Shown: positions 1 to 11,467, numbered from the stretch's first letter. The stretch is DNA of 64,000 nucleotides from Colias croceus (GCF_905220415.1 NC_059556.1:7762501-7826500); one strand, 5' to 3'. Notes: generated by a model from the sequence alone, not told the origin. Numbers and translations: made by a program.

Positions 1-816
1 AATTGTTCCAAAAGTTTTACGGTCAGCATCCGATAGCGTTCTGTAATACTTACCGTAATGTGAGGGCTAACATGGCCTCTTGATTGAATTATACTGATTG
101 ACAGCAAAACCTTTTCATTTTGGTATTTGCGGCTTATTATTGGAATATTTTGGGTTCATTCAGGATATATTTGAATAAATCGTATTGAATCGTATTTTTA
201 CATGTTCCAATGAATAATAATAATAATCTTTGGTAAAAATAAACATACCTGATTTATACTTTAATTTTTTAAACATCCCTTACCCCAATATAAATATTCA
301 TAATATGAAAATCTTTTAAATCGTATCGTAGGCGTATAAGGGAACGATACAATTTATAAATAAAATAATTGCAATCAGCGAAAACAAAATTATTTTATAA
401 AAGCATTCATTACTTACGTAGGATAGTAGGATATCCGTAAATTTTATCCAAAAAATGAATCGTATTTTTATACTTATTAAAACTGCATATTACTTAAACA
501 ACATTTTACTCTATACTTCAAATTTCTCCTCCTAAAAGTATAATTGAGAACAATTTTTATTAATGGCATGCTAAAATATCCAAAAGGGTTATCCATAATG
601 AGTGCAAGTTAATGAGCCTGAAACTCGACGATATTTATTTATAAACGGTAACAACTCGTGAAAGGGTATGATTAATTACTCGTTTTTTGGTATTAATATT
701 GCAAAATATTAATAAATGTTAATTGAATATAAAATTGACGTTACAGTGAAGGTTACAGTCGGTATTGATATATTAAGAAGAGCTGGAACGTCAACACATT
801 TACACATTGCACATGT
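1..816. other. AT-rich region without recognisable gene
   Basis: No splice-bounded coding segment, RNA gene or clear repeat boundary is visible. The only local redundancy is the phrase 'aatcgtattttta', which occurs near 190 and again near 460. Confidence 0.5.
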
Positions 817-818
817 TA

Positions 819-1155
819 GGCCGGGAGATACTGACACAAAATTTCAGGTCATTTGTAACAGGATGGCGGTCTAGAAGGGTCTTAGTACGCAATGACAAAA
901 AGAAAAATGATGGTCAGAACGCTGGTACCGGCGGCGTCTTTTTTATGGGCTATCGGTAAATTCTAAAATTTTTGTGTCACAAATCGTTTGACTTTCGCTA
1001 TTTATACGACGAGTTCGACTAACGCCCACGCGACTAGTCCGCCGGTACCAGCGTTCTGACCATCATTTTTCTTTTAGTCATTGCGTAATAAGACCTCTGT
1101 AGAACCGCCATTCTGTTACAAATGACCCGAAATTTTGTGTCAGTATCTCCCGGCC
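819..1155. mobile_element. MITE with ~116-bp terminal inverted repeats and TA target duplication
   Basis: The left arm (819-934) begins GGCCGGGAGATACTGACAC and its reverse complement ends the element (about 1039-1155, ending TCAGTATCTCCCGGCC). The arms stay paired to the 'gctggtaccggcgg' block and enclose ~100 bp of unique spacer. The element is flanked by TA on both sides (817-818 and 1156-1157), the target duplication expected of the Tc1/mariner superfamily. It has no coding capacity, so it would need a transposase in trans. The family name is unknown to me. Confidence 0.8.
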
Positions 1156-1157
1156 TA

Positions 1158-1493
1158 TGTATGTGTCATATTTTGCAATTGTTTATAAATACAGGGTGAT
1201 GTAATTGGTGTAGTACGAATATCTAAAAATCTATAAAGATTTTTGTGATACAGTAAATGGAAGAATTATAGACTATTTTACAGTATTTAATAAAATCATT
1301 TAATTTTTTGTTCATTTTCATTAGAAATGTCAATTTTTCTCACCAAGGTGGAAATTTGGATGATAAGGATCTTGTTAGAAAAATATAAATTTTGACTAAA
1401 ATCGGCATTTTTTTTTCAAAAATCAAATTACTAATTAATAATCAGAGTTATCACATTATTAAAAAAAATAAGCCAAACTATACACAATTTTTA
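1158..1493. other. AT-rich spacer between MITE and transposase remnant
   Basis: No open reading frame is recognisable. It may contain eroded upstream transposase sequence, but nothing can be aligned by eye. A 'tacagggtgatgtaat' motif near 1191 resembles ends of other insect repeats. Confidence 0.4.
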
Positions 1494-1821
1494 CTTGATG
1501 CAATCCTCAAAGATCATGGACATATGGGGACTCAACCCAATAGAGTTACTATGGGGCATAATTAAAGGGAAAGTAGCATCACAAAATGTGAACTTTAACT
1601 TGAAAACTGTGGAAGAATTATTTAGAAAGGAAGCAAATGCCATATTAGTCTGGATATGTTTAGTGACGTTTGGAGAAAGACGCGAGAACATGAGGAAAAA
1701 TATATTCAATTAGAACCAAAAGTAGATAATTACACTGACTCATTTATAATAACATTAAGAAATTCCGACAGCGAGTTCTTCGAGCGATGAAAGTTTCAGT
1801 GAAGTAGAAGATTACGATTAG
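1494..1821 (+). pseudogene. Tc1/mariner-type (DDE) transposase C-terminus, frameshifted
   Basis: The first frame reads ...GLNPIELLWGIIKGKVA..., matching the 'LNPIE..W..(I/V)K' block just after the catalytic region of IS630/Tc1/mariner transposases. The reading then shifts frame near 1650 to ...DVWRKTREHEEKYIQL... and ...DSFIITLRNSDSE. It shifts again near 1783 into an acidic serine-rich tail (SSSDESFSEVEDYD) that stops at 1819-1821. A stretch just before LNPIE also appears deleted. At least two frameshifts and the missing 5' two-thirds make it non-functional. The acidic Ser/Asp tail is typical of a transposase group common in insects. It is adjacent to, but not clearly part of, the TA-flanked MITE at 819-1155. 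Confidence 0.75.
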
Positions 1822-2445
1822 GTATGATTAAATAGATTCTTCTTCTTCTCTATAGATACTGCTCTCTGAATTGGTGGTAAATGTTAAAACTGTTAAACTG
1901 CTAAGACGATTGAAAAGTGCTTCTAGAAGAAGTCTAATTGTATAAATGTTTGAGTTTGAGTTTAAAACCAATAGTGTGAAAATTATACAATAAAAATGTA
2001 ACACATAATATTTGTTAGCGCGTATTGGTAGGTATTACGTACTTACTACAAATATAATATTTCTTAGATATCTTTACTCGACTAAAGTCAGGACAAGACT
2101 GCTCCGCAACTGCAGAAGATGTCCGTTATTTAAAGATTATGTAACGTTATGATAAGATTTGTTTTTATGACCTGAAATTTAATTATTATTTGATAATTGA
2201 ATGATTATTAATACTTTTATCCAATTGATTATTATTAGAATAAATAATTAACTTCATCAATTGATTTACTTTTAAAGTATAATTTTACAGGTAAATTATG
2301 AGAGCTTTCATAATTATATTTGCATAATATATTTATCTACAACGCACCCATTTTACAATTCAAGTCTAAAATGAAACTAGAGTCGCATTTATTTTTGAAC
2401 ATACTGTAAGTGAAATTGCATAAGTGTGAGTACTGTGAACATGCC
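1822..2445. other. AT-rich intergenic stretch
   Basis: Strongly A+T-rich; nothing recognised on either strand. Confidence 0.5.
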
Positions 2446-2452
2446 AGGGGGG

Positions 2453-2612
2453 TTAGACAAGTGGCTTTCGTTTAGCGTAACGTTTAATAGAATAGATTAT
2501 GAATGTATGAGATTGACATAAGCTGTAGATAAATGTATCGAAAGCTTACGTCAATCTCATACATTCATAATCTATTCTATCAAACGTTACGCTAATAGAA
2601 AGCCACTTGTCT
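2453..2612. mobile_element. Hairpin MITE with 7-bp AGGGGGG target duplication
   Basis: Two ~70-bp arms (about 2454-2523 and 2543-2613) are near-perfect reverse complements, starting TTAGACAAGTGGCTTTC and ending GAAAGCCACTTGTCTA. About 19 bp of loop separates them. The hairpin is bracketed by AGGGGGG at 2446-2452 and 2613-2619, which I read as the target-site duplication. It is non-coding. The arms share 'TTAGACAA', 'ATAGAA' and 'TTGACATAAGC' in the same order as the larger MITE at 17357-17971, so the two may be related. Confidence 0.75.
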
Positions 2613-2788
2613 AGGGGGGCTGCTTTCCTTAATTGACCGATAAAAGGGTAAAGTTTAGATTTAAATATCGATATAATATCATATTATGTAAACTTAACCC
2701 AAGCAGATATTTATAAAGCTAGACTTCATTTATAAGCGCTTTTGTATCGCCGAGCTACGAGGCTACGAGGCTACGAGAAAGGAGTCCC

Positions 2789-2920
2789 AAGCGTTGGTCT
2801 GATCAGATTACCGAACACATGGACCTACCGATGAATACGGCGCTACATCTTGCCACGGACCGGACTCGATGGCGACAACTAATTAACGACCCTGGTGGTG
2901 GGAGTCACGATCCTCAGTAA
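2789..2920 (+). pseudogene. LINE endonuclease/reverse-transcriptase C-terminal tail (remnant)
   Basis: One frame gives 43 residues beginning KRWSDQITEHM, with DRTRWRQLI in the middle and GGGSHDPQ followed by a stop. The 'RW.D.I ... A.DR..WR.L' pattern is the conserved C-terminus of lepidopteran endonuclease-reverse transcriptase proteins of non-LTR retrotransposons. Upstream coding sequence is absent, so this is a 5'-truncated dead copy. The LINE clade cannot be assigned from this short tail. A short tandem 'gaggctac' repeat precedes it at 2759-2777. Confidence 0.65.
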
Positions 2921-5102
2921 TGAGGGCACGACTAAAGAGAGAGAGATCGTCAAAATATAGAAAAATAATAATTTACTACCGGTTCGGAGAACAGAATCAA
3001 CATAGAACAGCCGACAAGAAATTCTAGCGACGAGAAGTGCAACTACCTCTTTAAAAATAATTTCAAGTAATTAGGATTAAGAAACATGTTCATTTCAATT
3101 ATTATCAAAATAAATGCTCTTATTTGTGTTTAAATATATTTTGTTATGAGTTTCAATACTTAATTGTAATTTGTGTTTAAAATTAGACTTGAATTAACAA
3201 AACTTATATTCAGAATAAATATGTATGATGTAACGACAATAACATTACAATATTATTTTGTAACATCGCTTAACATAGAAATATAATGCAAATGAATACT
3301 CTCCTTCAAATTTACAACAAAATTGAAGATATAAAGAACTTACTTCCGAATTTATTATAATTTCATTTGACGCTAATAAACTCACGATTCGAAATTTCAT
3401 ATTAAAATTCAAAGGGAGATTTCTGAATGAAGATTTTCATAGGATACATTAAAATCTGTTTTCTACGGCATCAGTTTGGATGCGACTTCGAGAATAAGCG
3501 GAAGCGATTATATATTTCAAAACAAGAGTCATTAAAATGGTTGTTAAAAATGAAGCATCATAAATTTTGGAAAATGAATTAATACAACAATTTAAATTAA
3601 AGTTTTTTTAACATCTCATAAAACATACATATTCAATTATATACCCGATATTTTTGAATAGACCTTAAAAGTATGCATTTTTATCAAGCAGTAAATAAAA
3701 TGTCTATAGTTCTACCACAGATAATATTATAATACTAGTAGTTCTACTTATAATAAAATCAATAGATGGGTACAAACAGAGCAATTGCTGTGCGAAGCAG
3801 CTTAGTCAGTATGGACGTGGCTCAGCCGAGGCAAAGAGCATACGCGTTTTCAAAAGATATAGATTTTTATAAAACGCTTTACGCTTATACTAGATACCAA
3901 TCAACCTGTCCGCTGGGATGGCAATAACAAGTCCATAAACCGTTTTTACTGCCTTTGTTCAAGTAAATGTATGTAGGTTTCTTTTTAAACAATGACCGTA
4001 TTTTAAGACGGATGTTGAAGACAGCAGAAGACAGATAATGGAAAATATTTTAGGAAAATGGCGCTCCCTTGAGCATCGATTCACTTATGTTTAATTTAGA
4101 GTGAAATGTATTTAAAAAGCTAACAGAGAATGAAAATTTTATACATATGTTTGCTTAGCGTTTTCCAGTCAATTATTTACATTTGGTTAAGGCAATAAAC
4201 TGTTTTTAGTGCTTCATACAATTTAACTTTATTTAATTGTGGCATGATATTACTATGTTTCATATTATTGCACATAAATTGTTCTGGATATTAAAATATG
4301 ATATCGCATGATCTGATTTGCATTATAAAGTTAAAGCGCAATTAAAATCTAATTATATACCCACGATGATAATATTTCGTCTACAAATGAAGGATGTTAT
4401 TACGTTATTTATATACTTATCATTAAGGTAGGTAACAGAGTTAAGCCAAAAACTAACAACTTCTGCAAACATGAACTTTACTCCTTTAACCTTGGGTTAT
4501 CGTAATCACAAGGCCGTTCCACCCACATGAAATTTTAGTACATGCGTAATATAGTTACAAATCGTAGGTAATCTGTTGTAACTCTAAACGTCTCGTATTT
4601 GCGCTATTAACCTATTATCCTATTTGTGAATCGTTGTACTAATTTTGTACTAAATTTACTAAAGCCTTATAAAGTTTAGAGCGCCCAAAATTTAATTTCA
4701 TACATCGCTTTAGCGAAGTATGTGTTTGTTATAGAATCGTGAACGATAGTTTGAAGATACGTATTTTGTCAAATTTGGAACAACATAATAATGAATGGTA
4801 CTTAAATAAATAATTGATGTAGAGCTTAATATTATTTCAATTATTTAAGTATTATAAGAAAATAACGATGAAACCCCTTAACAAAGATTAACATTCTAAT
4901 CTTAAACAAAAATTAGTTGACTGTATACAGAGTTTATATACAGAAAAAAAATGTAAATCTCAATGCAGACAATTTAGACTTATTTGCTTGTTCAATTTTT
5001 CCATTAACTCACGTCAATTACCGTCCCGTCTATACCATTCTTAATCCCCCAAAATTAAACCACTCAAGATAAACCTAGCCAACATTAATTCAGTCTTTTA
5101 CG
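2921..5102. other. Intergenic DNA upstream of the lipocalin-like gene
   Basis: AT-rich, with no coding segment or repeat boundary recognised. Any promoter of the gene starting at 5103 must lie at its right end, but I see no convincing TATA box or initiator. Confidence 0.45.
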
Positions 5103-7291
5103 ATGTATCGTATCATCCTCCTTCTCTCTGTCTTCACTATAATACGAGCAGAACATGAGTTTTGTGACGGGTTTAAAACCGATTTCGATATAAAGAAGGC
5201 TATAGGCCCGTGGCACGTGGTCGCTGTTATACCGGACACGAATTTCTCTAGAAAACTCGATACTAATTTCTCGTGCTATCAAGTGGATTTTAGTGAAGTT
5301 GATGAGGTATTTGTGTATCTTATGTAGCAGAAATATATAAATTAAGTGATCCCTCTCTTTCCTTGCTGCTAGATTGTATTAAAATAAAATAATACTAGAA
5401 ATGACCTAACCTATAAAATTATGAACACTTTAGCTTTTTACTGGTGAAAGAATTGTCAATATCGTAAGAATAGTTTATGGTATTTAAACATAGAAATCTA
5501 ATCTTTCCTTACAAAAAGCTTACGTAGTAATATAATAATACTACTGTATATTACATACGTAAAAACGTAAAGAGAATTCAAATCAAGTTTCATGATTTTC
5601 TGAGCTTTTCCGTAGCCCTCCGTAGCTTTGCCGTTTTTGCAGAACTTCTCATTTGCATGTAGAATAGTATACTCATATTAAATATGATATTTATATCAAC
5701 CATGCAAATATATCTATTTTTACAGGCTGGCCTAAAATGGATGATAAAGGAACGTTTCGGCAAACGATTTGATGACATAATCGATAAGGTCCCAGGGGAG
5801 GTGATCCGCCTTCGGTACCATACAGACGAACCTTTTGACATCTGGTCCAAGGCGGTGCCTGGTGTGACAGGATGCTATAAACAGTTGCTTGATTTAAGTA
5901 GCAATGAGAAAGATATAAGTATGTAGATATGTTTTCATATAGATGGTTGATTTAAAGCATAGAATATATATTATGTGATCTTGTTTCTTTGGTAGCTGAG
6001 TAGCCTTTTGAAGACATCATATACTTAATGTAAATCTGGATAGTCTTATCAGTCTTTAGTAAAGTTTTTGAAAATGTTAGTGAGCCATTGGTAAATTATA
6101 CTTCGTAATAGATGATGGACAAATCTATATATATAAAACTCAAAGGTGACTGATATAGTGATCTATCAACGCACAGCCCAAACCACTGGACGTATCGGGC
6201 TGAAATTTGGCATGCAGTTAGATGTCATAACGTAGGCGTCCCCTAAGAAAGGATTTTAGAATATTCATCCCCTGGAGGGGTAAAATAGGGGATGAAAATT
6301 TATCTTTTCCACGCAAGCGAAGCTGCGGGCAACAGCTAGTTGATAATAATTGTCGTGAAATATAGCTAGTACAAAATAAGAAAATTAAACAATTATACTA
6401 AATAGAAACAACTATAGCTCAAATCAGCTTTATTTAACAACGGACATAAGAACTGACTGAATACTAAACTTATTCATTTATTCTTTTTGATATTATGTTT
6501 TATTTTTCAGATCAATCAAAAACTTTAGATTCACCGACGCTTTTGCATCTACTAGAGACAGATTATGGAGTATTTCTGTTACAAGTCCTTTGGGGAAGAA
6601 TATCAGCCATAATATATAAAAGAGACTTGGTAAGTTATTAATAAAACTAATGTATATTTAATATGAAATAAGTAGTGTTTTTTACACAAGTGATAACTGC
6701 ATTAAAAACAACCGACTTCAAACTTGCACTTGCAACATTTACAAATACAGACAAAAATGCTCATAAAATAAAAACTATACTGGGCCTATCCGAATTAAAT
6801 TTGTATGGGACCAATTCGACACCATCTCGCGTCGAACAAAAAAAGAATCACGTAAATCGGTTCAGAAACCTCGGAGTAATCGGTGTACATACATAAAAAA
6901 AACATACCGGCCGAATTGATAACCTCCTCTTTTTTTTTAAGTCGGTTAAAAAAAACATCTATCTAATATGCATGAATTTTAAAATATAATAAATATGCGA
7001 CCAGGGACATTATCAGCATGCGCTAAAACAGCAAATATCTAATGTTTTATCTAAATACCTAATGTATATGTATTATATTTTTATGATATTATTATTTATA
7101 GATAATGATAATAATAATAATTGTTGATTTTACAGGACGTGCAAATAGAGCAACTTCGACCTGCATATGAATTCCTCTCGATGTACAGAAAAAATCTGGT
7201 CGAACCGAAGCTTTGTAATTTAGACTTATTGACTCCAACAAGTCCAAAACAAGAGACTAACTACACTATGCTTACAAAAATATTACATTAA
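5103..7291 (+). CDS. Secreted lipocalin-like protein, four exons, 223 aa
   Basis: Exons are 5103-5306, 5726-5918, 6511-6629 and 7136-7291. The donors (gaggtatttg, ataagtatgt, ttggtaagtt) and acceptors (tttttacag, tttttcag, gattttacag) fit, and intron phases are 0, 1 and 0, giving one continuous frame to TAA at 7289-7291. AATAAA lies at 7344-7349. Residues 1-16 (MYRIILLLSVFTIIRA) look like a signal peptide. The mature N-terminus has C21 and then G35-P-W37, the G-x-W signature of the first lipocalin strand. Four cysteines (21, 58, 118, 199) could form the two disulfides usual in insect lipocalins. N47-F-S and N55-F-S are possible glycosylation sites. Length fits the family. It probably binds a small hydrophobic ligand outside the cell, but the ligand is unknown and the family diverges quickly. 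The start is the only ATG before the signal peptide. Intron 2 carries a Helitron-type element and intron 3 a MITE. The exon model is inferred without transcript support. Confidence 0.8.
6124..6339 (+). mobile_element. Non-autonomous Helitron-type element in intron 2 of the lipocalin-like gene
   Basis: The element begins A|TCTATATATATAAAAC and ends AGCTAG|T. It has the 5' TC, 3' CTAG and A|T junction seen in the window's other short elements, and a GC-rich stem (GCGAAGCTGCGGGC) just before the 3' end. No target duplication is visible. It is related to the minus-strand copy at 24626-24827. Confidence 0.75.
6710..6947. mobile_element. MITE-like repeat with AACCGACTT ends, in intron 3
   Basis: The left end is AACCGACTTCAAA and the right end is AAGTCGGTT, flanked by A-rich sequence. 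Internal text such as 'tcggttcagaaacctcgg' and 'gccgaattgataacctcctc' is, from memory, typical of an abundant lepidopteran repeat. No intact coding sequence. It lies inside intron 3 of the lipocalin-like gene. Confidence 0.65.
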
Positions 7292-7375
7292 TACAAAATG
7301 TTTATAATTTTTTATTGGGTTTGTAATTCTTTAATATTCATTAAATAAATGACCAATATTCTAAATTCTTTTATT

Positions 7376-7600
7376 TATTGAAGTGAAACTTCTATAGCGG
7401 GGTTGGAAAAAATTTAGTGTAACGCTTTTTCGTTACGCGCCATCTTTTTCTGATCCCTACCACGCGTGATTATCTGTAAAATCACGCGTGATATTATCTG
7501 TAAAATTGCATATAGTAAAATATTATTTTTTTGAAAAATAAGGTTGTAAAGAAGTTTCACTTCTTACGTGTGTACACTAGCTAGTACACGCACACATTTT
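7376..7600 (-). mobile_element. GAAGTGAAACTTC repeat, copy 1
   Basis: The repeat contains GAAGTGAAACTTCT near 7380 and AGAAGTTTCACTTC near 7553, making inverted ends. It then continues into 'gtgtacactagctagtacacgcacac'. The reverse complement matches 36843-37065 over about 220 bp, including the motifs 'agaaaaagatgg', 'atcacgcgt' and 'tccaaccccg'. Non-coding. It lies directly 3' of the lipocalin-like gene's poly(A) signal. Confidence 0.7.
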
Positions 7601-8496
7601 TTTCAATATCTTGAACTTTCATACTTTCAATGTAAATTGTTAAAAACTTTCCATAATCACACCATGTGATACAACTTTTCTTTTTGTTATTTAAATATTT
7701 TAAGCAATTACTTATTCTGGCTTATCAGTGTTATGAAGTATCTATCATTAAAATACAGGTTTTGTACAACTTAGAATTTTAGATAAAGTAACATGAAATT
7801 TAAATGTGAAGTTAGTGAACAATTAAAGTGAAAACAAAATTTTATTAATTCACTTTATATTACACGAATAATTCTACAAATAATAGTTCACATGAGGATA
7901 AATGTAATTTCATTCGAGCAGCTAATCGCTTGATTTCAAGCTACATATTTTAAAGTGTTATTTACGGTTCTGGTCGAAGAGGTTACAAATTGTTGTCTCG
8001 CACGAAACCATATCACGATATATTATAAGGTGAATGAATTTAATTGAAAATTAAATTGAAAAATGGAAAATTCAGTTTAATATTTAGTGTATTAGAAGTA
8101 AGGAAAATTTACAAGGTAATTTATATAGAGCCTTTGAGAAAACATTTGAAATTATGTTTTTGTAGACAACCAAATATCCAAAAAACAGACGAGAGCTACT
8201 CTTATTCAAATTACATAAAATTTTAGTGTAACACACAAAACGTCATGAGATTCGGTCTATATTTCGGAGGAGTATAACTACAAACACAGCGACACGAGAA
8301 TTTTATAAATATAATATTAGAGAGATTTTAATACAAGAAGTGAATATATTTCTAGTAAATGCATAGCAAACTGCTATACTATGTATAGACAAACATATTG
8401 ACGAATTGACAGACAGACATCAGGTGTGTGTCCCGCTGTGTGATTGATTCTGTATCGGGCAGCTCTACTTATGTATCTAGTCGTATAAAATAAGAT
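7601..8496. other. AT-rich intergenic stretch
   Basis: Nothing recognised. A 60-codon open frame near 8044 has no domain, no context and a lysine/isoleucine-rich composition expected from random AT-rich DNA. Confidence 0.5.
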
Positions 8497-8880
8497 ATAC
8501 AGGATGTTCTAATATTATAGTCTATTCAGTATTATCAAATAATATTCAATTTAAAGTTATAGGGAAAATTATATTTTTAATGAACAATGCTTCATTACGT
8601 AGAATATAGTGTAGAATGAAACATGTCTTCTAATAGTGAAAGATATATAATAAGGTTAGAAGAAGTAGAACTGAATTTGCATGATTGAATTACATGATTG
8701 AAACTTTCACGTTAAATTGTGTATAAGAAAAACAATCAAATTTTTTGTTGGCAGTACAATAAAGTATTTAAATAAATAAATAATAAAATCTTTCAAAATA
8801 TATGTGTTAATTATGTAACAGATTGATTGTAAGATAATAATCAAAACGAAAAGACAAGTTTTCGAACACCCTGTATACGG
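8497..8880. mobile_element. Possible MITE with short TATACAGG...ends
   Basis: The left side reads 'gatatacaggatgttct' and the right side 'cgaacaccctgtatacgg', so the ends are imperfect inverted repeats (TATACAGGRTGTTC) over ~14 bp. The interior is AT-rich with no coding sequence. The short imperfect ends make this tentative. Confidence 0.4.
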
Positions 8881-9174
8881 TGACAGGCATAACAAAACGT
8901 CGAGTCCGCCAAATCCTAGAGGGTGTTCCAGTTCGCTTGTTTTATATCTATTGTTTATACGTTTTGATTGAATACCCCTTTTATTGATACCTCGATCATA
9001 TTTTATATTTATCGCTTATTTCAATGGATTAAGGTTCAAAATTGTGTACTTGTACCCGATTTTATAAAATAGTGCTAGAAATTTGGAGGATGCGCGTCAT
9101 TTCACTTGGTCCGATACAAAGGTGAAGTCGAATACATAAAGAATTTCGAAAATGTAAACTACAGAAAAACCAGA
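8881..9174. other. Unassigned spacer
   Basis: No gene or repeat boundary recognised between the TATACAGG element and the tandem duplication that follows. Confidence 0.4.
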
Positions 9175-9682
9175 AGACACAGAGGAATACAAAAAGTAAA
9201 AGGAGAGGATTATAGCTTTTATTAATTAAATCTATGATTAGAAATGAACATATTATGTAGGTAAATGATGAAAATTTAACAGGTCATTCTGCAAAACCTA
9301 GAATAACAACACAAAGGAATAGAAAAGGTAAAGGAGAGGACTATAGCTTATTATTAACTAGCTTTCCACCCGCAGCTTCGCCCGCGCAGTCATAGAAAAA
9401 CCCGCATAGTTCCCGTTCCCGTGGGATTTCCGGGATAAAACCTATCCTATTTCCCGGGGTAAAAAGTAGCCTATGTCCTTTCTCGGGTATCAAAATATCT
9501 CCATACCAAATTTCATGAAAATTGGTCAGTAGTTTAGGCGTGATTGAGTAACAGACAGACAGACAGAGTTTACTTTCGCATTTATAATATTAGTAATAGT
9601 ATGGATTAAATTTCTGATTAGAAAAGAACATATTACGTACATGATGGTTATTTAACAGGTCTTTCTTCAAATCCTGTAACAA
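9175..9682. repeat. ~130-bp tandem duplication, second unit split by a Helitron-type element
   Basis: Unit 1 (about 9175-9304) and unit 2 (about 9307-9357 plus 9606-9682) share blocks such as 'aaaggagagga', 'tatagctt', 'gattagaaa', 'gaacatatta' and 'tttaacaggtc' in the same order, with a period near 132 bp. Unit 2 is interrupted by the element at 9358-9605. Unit 1 therefore preserves the unoccupied target site (attaa|ttaaat at 9225/9226). Confidence 0.75.
9358..9605 (-). mobile_element. Non-autonomous Helitron-type (Lep1-like) element
   Basis: On the plus strand it reads A|CTAGCTTTCCACCC ... TAGTATGGA|T. On its own strand it therefore starts with TC and ends with CTAG between a flanking A and T. 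The GC-rich 'cccgcagcttcgcccgcg' block next to CTAG can form the expected 3' hairpin. A (GACA)n run is internal. Comparison with the empty site in the neighbouring tandem unit shows clean insertion without target duplication. Confidence 0.85.
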
Positions 9683-9685
9683 TAA

Positions 9686-10856
9686 ACTGAGAAACGGTAT
9701 CACCAAACCAAAACCTTAATTAAAACGAATATAACGTGCCCTATTGAAATGGTTTAATTACACTGACCGAAATCCTCTCAAAAGTTTTAATAGCTATTTA
9801 ACTCCAGATCTCATCTCGGCTTTGACGAAATTACCTAAGTCTTTTAGCAATAAAACGTCTCATAAAGACCATTTTATAATAGGATCGTAAAGAGACGAAG
9901 GGCGTGTCTCTTGGGTACTTTTTCTAATTTTATTGTACGATTTTGAGTGTCTTTATTGAGTTTATGGACACCTGCCTTTCTAATTCAACGTTTTTATGGA
10001 TGCAAACAGATGGATCGCGAGGTGAGTAGAATGTGGTAAGTTTCTTTAAGATGAAAGAACTGAAGAAGATTTCAGTCCTGGTCGCTTCAATACGTAGGTA
10101 CTGAATTTAGCAGCAGCATCGTTAGTTCCTATGTAGGTAATAATTATTAATAATAATTGTAAGCAAATAGTTTAAAGAGGATCTTCCTGTGTTTATTTCC
10201 TTGTTTATTGCTGTTTTCCTACTGTTTCTAAAGCTACATACATGCTTAAATTTTATCGTAATAAAGTTTCAACGTTCATATCATTTTCTAGCTAGAACAC
10301 CAATAAACGTATAACAAACTACTACAATACCCATTCATACTCATATCATATCGCATAGCCATTAAAGCTCGCCATTCACTCGTGACACACAATTAATCCG
10401 GTCAAGTAAGCACTTTCAGTATGTCTCCTTGCTTCCGCACGATTTTTAATCAACCCGCCTGCGACAGAGCGATTGACGCCAAGTCATGCGACTAATTAGT
10501 CGCCGCAAGCGTGGGGAGCTTTAGATTGCACTGATAATTGTTTTTTAAAGCTTGTGTGTGATACATGTCATTATAAGGGTATGGGATGTAATTAAGTTGG
10601 ATAAATATTGGGTACTTTCTGGGTATTAGTTATTTTTGTTTGTGTTACTGACAGGATACATATGGTGGAAGGGAAAGGTAATTAGTGGCGTAAGACCTTG
10701 CGAAATGCGAGCAAAGGAGCTAATTCAATTTACTTAGAATTTAGTTTATATGTAGATAAAACAATGTGGTCAAGACATGAAAATTAGTTAGATAGATAGA
10801 ACAAATACATGAATATTAGACAGATAGGTTTTAATTCGTCTCGTCGTCGTTATTTA
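9686..10856. other. Intergenic stretch with a GC-richer block at about 10430-10520
   Basis: Mostly AT-rich. The segment around 10430-10520 is less AT-rich than its surroundings and contains a perfect 16-bp palindrome, GCGACTAATTAGTCGC, at 10488-10503. It includes the homeodomain core TAATTA. It could be a regulatory element, but no function can be assigned. Confidence 0.4.
10488..10503. promoter_or_regulatory. Perfect palindrome with TAATTA core (candidate binding site)
   Basis: GCGACTAATTAGTCGC is self-complementary over 16 bp. TAATTA is the classic homeodomain core, and the flanking GCGAC/GTCGC arms make a dimer site conceivable. No adjacent gene is known, so a regulatory role is only a guess. 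Confidence 0.3.
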
Positions 10857-11467
10857 TCCTACCAAAAACATAAATGTAAAATTTGGAGCCGAGTTCAATC
10901 GTTGACTTAATTTGCCAAAAAAAGAAATGAGATCTAAATGTGTGCCAAGTTCTGCAGACAGTCCAGAAATTTATTTACAAAGATGTATTAAGTTCTTAGG
11001 TTGACTGAAAACTCAATTGTTTTATTTTCCCTCAGAGAACAATGTTTATTCCAAAATATAACTTTTTAAATTTGAATAATATAATTATTTTCACAAAGCA
11101 AACAACTAATGACCTATTGAACCCCATAATTTGATGAGGCTAGTTTTACATACTGTTTATATTTTGTGAGGTTCTAAAAACTAGCCTAATTAAATTATGG
11201 GGTTCAATAGGTCATTAGTTGTTTGCTTTGTGAAAATAATTATATTATTCAAATTAAAAAAGTTATATTTTGGAATAAACATTGTTCTCTAAGTGAAAAT
11301 AAAACAATTGAGTTTTCAGTCAACCTAAGAACTTAATACATCTTTGTAAATAAATTTCTGGACTGTCTGCAGAACTTGGCACACATTTAGATCTCATTTC
11401 TTTTTTTGGCAAATTAAGTCAACGATTGAACTCGGCTCCAAATTTTACATTTATGTTTTTGGTAGGA
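10857..11467. repeat. 611-bp near-perfect palindrome (copy A)
   Basis: The arms begin TCCTACCAAAAACATAAATG and end in its exact reverse complement (GGTAGGA at 11461-11467). The centre is near 11162, with a ~37-bp spacer. Only a few arm mismatches are visible, for example 'ccctcagag' against 'ctctaagtg'. The matching palindrome in copy B is also 611 bp. Confidence 0.9.

Noticed and set aside
6675..6896. 73-codon open frame in intron 3 of the lipocalin-like gene
   Set aside because: Lies almost entirely within the AACCGACTT MITE-like repeat and would read through the intron. Not an exon.
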